From assembly GCF_900115365.1 (NCBI RefSeq), contig NZ_FOWD01000030.1, positions 1 through 54,900 on the forward strand: a stretch of DNA of 54,900 nt. The letters run 5' to 3'. Positions 51,658 through 54,900 of the stretch are shown in pieces. Made by a program: the position numbers and the translations under genes. The notes beneath the pieces were generated by a model. It saw only the letters and a list, made by a program, of their open reading frames with translations. It was not told the DNA's origin and did no database searches. Source of the stretch: Anaerocolumna aminovalerica. GTDB lineage: Bacteria > Bacillota > Clostridia > Lachnospirales > Lachnospiraceae. The stretch's first letter is position 1; each line of letters begins with the position of its first letter.

Positions 51658-52473
51658 TTATCTGCGTAAATTGTTGGCCTGTTGCAGCATTTCATCTGTT
51701 GCTATTATTGTCTTTGAATTCATTTCATAAGCTCTTTGGGCAACAATTAGATCTACCATCTCATTAACTGCCTGCACATTAGAACCTTCCAAATATCTTT
51801 GAACCACTTTACTTTCTGCCAGGTTAGGATCTTCAGTCTCCAGTCTGGCTTCTCCCGAGTTATCTGTAGGTTTTAATATACTATTTGATACCTTTTCCAA
51901 GCCAGCCGGATTATTAAATTGGGCAAGTCCGATTCGCATTTTAAGTTGCTCTTCATCTCCGGTTTCACCTTTATAAGTAAAGTTGCCTTTATCATCTACC
52001 TCAATTAAAGAAGTATTATAATCGGAAGGAAATACAATTGGATTCCCCTCCTTATCTAATACAGGGCGTCCTTCTGCGGTTGCCAGAGTTGTACCTTCTG
52101 CTCCGATGGAAAGAATAAAGGAACCGTTTCGGGTATATCCCACACTACCGTCCTCCATTTGGATCATGAAAAATCCATTACCTTGTATTGCAAAATCGTA
52201 ATCATTGCCTGTTTCGAGCAATGTTCCCTGGGAATACTGGGATAGGATAGCTGAGGTTCTTACACCTAAGCCTGCCTGAATTCCTACCGGCTTTAATTCA
52301 CCATTGGCATCCGTAGAGTTTGCCTGAATGGTTTGATATAATAAAGATTTAAATTGTGCTGCTTCTTTTTTATAACCTGTTGTATTAATATTGGCTAAAT
52401 TATTAGATATAGTATCAACATTGGTTTGCTGTGTCTGCATACCAGATGCTGCTGTCCAAAGTGAACGCATCAT
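51658..52473 (-). CDS. flgG: Flagellar basal-body distal rod protein FlgG (FlhP-like)
   Basis: 271 residues. RSLWTAASGMQTQQTNVDTISNNLANINTTGYKK is the rod/hook family N-terminal heptad region, then QGNGFFMIQMEDGSVGYTRNGSF, and the C-terminal EGSNVQAVNEMVDLIVAQRAYEMNSK segment. It forms the distal rod outside the membrane. Position after flhO and mbl mirrors mbl-flhO-flhP in Bacillus, so FlhP is the alternative name. Ribosome binding site GAGAGG; the start may be the second ATG (52470). Confidence 0.93.
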   Translation of the reverse strand: MMRSLWTAASGMQTQQTNVDTISNNLANINTTGYKKEAAQFKSLLYQTIQANSTDANGELKPVGIQAGLGVRTSAILSQYSQGTLLETGNDYDFAIQGNGFFMIQMEDGSVGYTRNGSFILSIGAEGTTLATAEGRPVLDKEGNPIVFPSDYNTSLIEVDDKGNFTYKGETGDEEQLKMRIGLAQFNNPAGLEKVSNSILKPTDNSGEARLETEDPNLAESKVVQRYLEGSNVQAVNEMVDLIVAQRAYEMNSKTIIATDEMLQQANNLRR

Positions 52474-52542
52474 AATCCTCTCAAGTCCTTTCTTTTGTAC
52501 ATCTATTAAATATTATCTCAAGTCACTTTATTGTACTAATTA

Positions 52543-53316
52543 TCAAACCTTACCCACTGAATTAACTGCCTGGTCCAGCGTACTGTCTACGGTTTGAATT
52601 ACTTTTTGATTTGCTTCATAAGCTCTTGTTATAGCAATCATATTAACCATTTCAGATACTACATTCACATTGGATTGTTCAGTAAATCCCTGGTGTACGG
52701 AAGCCTCTGCGGGTATCTGGGTCCCACCCTCAACCATACTGTACATATTTTCACCATATTTTTTAAGATAATTATAATCTTCAAAATCAGTAATTAAAAT
52801 TTTATCTACAAGTACACCATCTGCATACACGGAGCCGTCCCTGTCTATTACAATATCCGATGCATCAACAGGAACTGAAATGTTACCGCCTTCACCTATC
52901 AGCCTGTTACCGTTCATGTCAACAATATTCCCTTCATGGGTCATAGTAAATGAACCGTCACGAGTGTAAAAGATTTGTTCATTACCATTGTTATTGGCTA
53001 CGGCTACCTGAAAGAATCCTTTTCCTTCTAAAGCTATATCAAAGGTATTACCGGTTTCTCGTAAAGAACCTTGTTCAAAATTAGTATAAACCTCACCTAA
53101 TTTTACACCTAAATTCATCTTACCTATTGGTCTTTCATGGTATAATTCAGATGCATCTTTAATCTTAATAGTCAGAACATCGTCAAATGACTGTGTAGTA
53201 ACATTGTCTTGTTTATATCCTACTGTAGCAGCGTTGGCTAAGTTATTTGATATAATGTCTAAACGTTTCTGTTCATTTGCCATTCCGGTCCATGCAGTAT
53301 ATAATCCTCTTACCAT
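52543..53316 (-). CDS. flhO: Flagellar hook-basal body protein (FlhO/FlgF-like)
   Basis: 257 residues of the same rod/hook superfamily: MVRGLYTAWTGMANEQKRLDIISNNLANAATVGYKQD, LEGKGFFQVAV, FYTRDGSFTMTHEGN, and C-terminal EQSNVNVVSEMVNMIAITRAYEANQ. It belongs to the rod-junction proteins, next to flgG and downstream of the mreB-like gene, as in Bacillus. Ribosome binding site AAGGGAGAGC just before ATG. Confidence 0.9.
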   Translation of the reverse strand: MVRGLYTAWTGMANEQKRLDIISNNLANAATVGYKQDNVTTQSFDDVLTIKIKDASELYHERPIGKMNLGVKLGEVYTNFEQGSLRETGNTFDIALEGKGFFQVAVANNNGNEQIFYTRDGSFTMTHEGNIVDMNGNRLIGEGGNISVPVDASDIVIDRDGSVYADGVLVDKILITDFEDYNYLKKYGENMYSMVEGGTQIPAEASVHQGFTEQSNVNVVSEMVNMIAITRAYEANQKVIQTVDSTLDQAVNSVGKV

Positions 53317-53434
53317 ATGCTCTCCCTTTCCATGGTTATGCTTTCGTATTAAAATAACTTAATATATATATCGTACAAAATGAAATTTTTATTAATCTTT
53401 TTATGATTTTATCTCTTTTAACTTATTATATCTG

Positions 53435-54424
53435 CTAGTCTCTTTTCCCACTTAAAAACTCAACAAACTTACCGGTTCCAATAGCAACTGCGGTCATAGG
53501 ATCTTCTGCCGTCATAGTTGTAATTCCGGTCTTTTCTTCAATCAATTCTTCCAAACCATACAATAAGCATCCGCCGCCTGTTAACACAATGCCTCTGTCA
53601 GCAATATCTGCTGCTAATTCAGGGGGGGTTTTTTCTAACACGCTATGAACAGCTTCTACAATCTGAGAGGTGGTTTCTCTTAAAGCCTCTTCTGTCTCAT
53701 CGGAGGAAACAGTAATGGTTTTAGGTAAACCAGTAACCAGGTTACGGCCTCTAACATCCATTGTTACGGTTTCCGGTCTTTTATAAGCAGAACCTATTTT
53801 AATTTTAATATCTTCTGCTGTTCTCTCACCAATTAATAAATTGTGCTTTTTGCGCATATATCTAACTATAGCTTCATCAAAATCATCACCGGCTATTTTT
53901 ATGGAAGTACTTACTACTGTTCCGCCTAAAGAAATAACCGCTATATCAGAAGTACCGCCGCCTATATCAACAATCATATTACCGCATGGTCTGGATATAT
54001 CAATACCAGCACCAATAGCAGCTGCAATTGGTTCCTCTATAATCGCAACTTCTCTTGCACCAGCCTGATAGGTTGCATCTTCTACTGCTTTCTTCTCAAC
54101 TTCAGTAACACCGCTTGGAACACAAACGCTGATTCTGGGTTTGCGGAAGCGTTGCTTACCTACAGCTTTTTGAATGAAGTACTTAAGCATTTTTTCTGTA
54201 ACTGTATAATCAGAAATAACACCTTGTCTTAAAGGTCTTACTGCAACAATATTACCGGGTGTTCTACCAAGCATTAATCTTGCTTCCTCACCAATTGCTT
54301 TTATCTTATTGGTATCCCTGTCAAATGCAACAACTGAGGGCTCTTTTAATACAACACCTTTGCCCTTCATATAAACTAAAACACTTGCGGTACCTAAATC
54401 AATTCCTATATCACTGCCTAGCAT
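53435..54424 (-). CDS. mbl: Rod-shape-determining protein MreB/Mbl
   Basis: 329 residues, actin fold. Phosphate loop GSDIGIDLGTASVLVY, connect motif, second phosphate loop MIVDIGGGTSDIAVISLGG, and adenosine motif IVLTGGGCLLYGL. It polymerises on the membrane and guides cell-wall elongation. Length and placement upstream of flhO fit Mbl. ATG preceded by AAAGGAGAACTATAAT. The promoter at 54669-54697 leaves a leader of about 240 nt. The name mbl rather than mreB is inferred from context. Confidence 0.93.
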   Translation of the reverse strand: MLGSDIGIDLGTASVLVYMKGKGVVLKEPSVVAFDRDTNKIKAIGEEARLMLGRTPGNIVAVRPLRQGVISDYTVTEKMLKYFIQKAVGKQRFRKPRISVCVPSGVTEVEKKAVEDATYQAGAREVAIIEEPIAAAIGAGIDISRPCGNMIVDIGGGTSDIAVISLGGTVVSTSIKIAGDDFDEAIVRYMRKKHNLLIGERTAEDIKIKIGSAYKRPETVTMDVRGRNLVTGLPKTITVSSDETEEALRETTSQIVEAVHSVLEKTPPELAADIADRGIVLTGGGCLLYGLEELIEEKTGITTMTAEDPMTAVAIGTGKFVEFLSGKRD

Positions 54425-54668
54425 ATTATAGTTCTCCTTTCAATTCTTGTGATACCCGTTTTTTCTTCTGAGTATAAATGTATAACTAGCTTGTCTATCG
54501 GATTTATCAATTTTTTAGTTTTTTATTTTTCAAATCTATTCTTTTACGCTGTTTAAATATAGTTGGTTACATTATTAATTGGACTTCAATTACACAAAAT
54601 TTCATTATTCGTTTTTGTCTTCTTTTCTATTTTTTCCAATACCATACCGTTTAAACATACTCTATATC

Positions 54669-54697
54669 ATTATATACATATTTTTGGAATAATTCAA
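54669..54697 (-). promoter_or_regulatory. Promoter of the mbl-flagellar rod transcript
   Basis: Minus strand TTGAAT (54692-54697), 17 nt, TATAAT (54669-54674), about 245 nt before the mbl start. The 450-bp gap 54425-54874 contains this promoter and the tuf terminator; I see no gene in it. Confidence 0.75.
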
Positions 54698-54789
54698 AGG
54701 AAATTTTTATATTTTCGAAGAAATTTGACAAATTTAAGTTTTCTGTTAGAAATAAGGAAATATCTAGCTGTAGAGACATTAGAATATTC

Positions 54790-54827
54790 AAAAAAATCCC
54801 CTGCAAAAGCAGGGGATTTCATTTTTA
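54790..54827 (-). terminator. Terminator after tuf
   Basis: AAATCCCCTGC-AAAA-GCAGGGGATTT, 11-bp perfect stem with a 4-nt loop; on the minus strand a T run follows. Located about 50 nt after the partial gene at the window end. Confidence 0.93.
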
Positions 54828-54874
54828 TCAGTTATCTAAATTCATTAACGAAATTCGTAAATGAAAAGGTTACA

Positions 54875-54900
54875 TTACTCAACGATAGTAGCAACTTTAC
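54875..54900 (-). CDS. tuf: Probable 3' end of elongation factor Tu
   Basis: The last eight codons read on the minus strand give KVATIVE followed by TAA. This ending resembles EF-Tu C-termini of the GRTVGSGxVAxIIE type. Only 26 nt are visible, so the call rests on a short match plus the strong terminator just downstream. The gene continues beyond 54900. Confidence 0.45.

Overview
The window looks like chromosomal DNA of a low-GC, motile, anaerobic Firmicute, most likely a Clostridia/Lachnospiraceae-type organism. The evidence is AT-rich DNA, many TTG starts, strong AGGAGG ribosome binding sites, a B. subtilis-like mbl-flhO-flhP group, a comF-yvyF pair, a long-form HPF, a SecA with a C-terminal zinc motif, and a threonine pathway that uses the alkaline-phosphatase-fold homoserine kinase. 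The genus is an inference. Almost every gene lies on the minus strand, in the same direction as the 16S rRNA whose 5' end opens the window.

Layout. 1-800: 5' end of a 16S gene with its leader and promoter, preceded by two serine tRNAs. 815-7044: housekeeping genes ispD, tsaD, a membrane protein, rnz, a zinc-ribbon protein, rimI, tsaB and tsaE. The tsa genes act in tRNA t6A synthesis. 7148-8136: riboflavin ECF transporter ribU under an FMN riboswitch with a complete terminator and promoter. 8255-24158: a 16-kb exopolysaccharide/capsule operon, read from high to low coordinates. It holds a TupA-like ATP-grasp, a membrane protein, the initiating sugar transferase (broken by two compensating frameshifts), an Alg14/Alg13-type pair, two GT4 glycosyltransferases, two more ATP-grasp proteins, Wzy, Wzx, UDP-glucose dehydrogenase, a UDP-glucuronate epimerase-type protein, a fused Wzz/BY-kinase, and its PHP phosphatase. 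Short iterated repeats lie upstream.

24664-29000: tex, then a gene-poor patch with two very large imperfect palindromes (about 355 and 287 bp) that share end sequences. Between them lie a plus-strand Nudix gene and a 37-residue membrane miniprotein with a perfect ribosome binding site. 29013-33486: threonine/lysine branch (lysC, putative homoserine kinase, hom, a PheB-type ACT protein). 33689-39025: cheW, prfB with its programmed +1 frameshift, secA, hpf. 39099-39670: a non-coding stretch with DnaA-box-like sites and an orphan plus-strand terminator. 39775-48850: an SH3/NlpC-P60 wall hydrolase, trxB with a structured leader, YjfB, a CPBP protease, a methyltransferase, an acyl-ACP thioesterase, cvfB, yvyF, comF and a sugar nucleotidyltransferase. 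48976-54424: recD2, a FlgJ-type rod-binding protein, flgG, a FlgF-like rod/hook protein and mreB/mbl. The last bases are probably the 3' end of tuf.

The observations most worth following are the paired giant palindromes with the miniprotein, the frameshifted initiating transferase, the combination of three ATP-grasp enzymes with uronic-acid precursor genes (suggesting an amino-acid-decorated polysaccharide), and the DnaA-box cluster.
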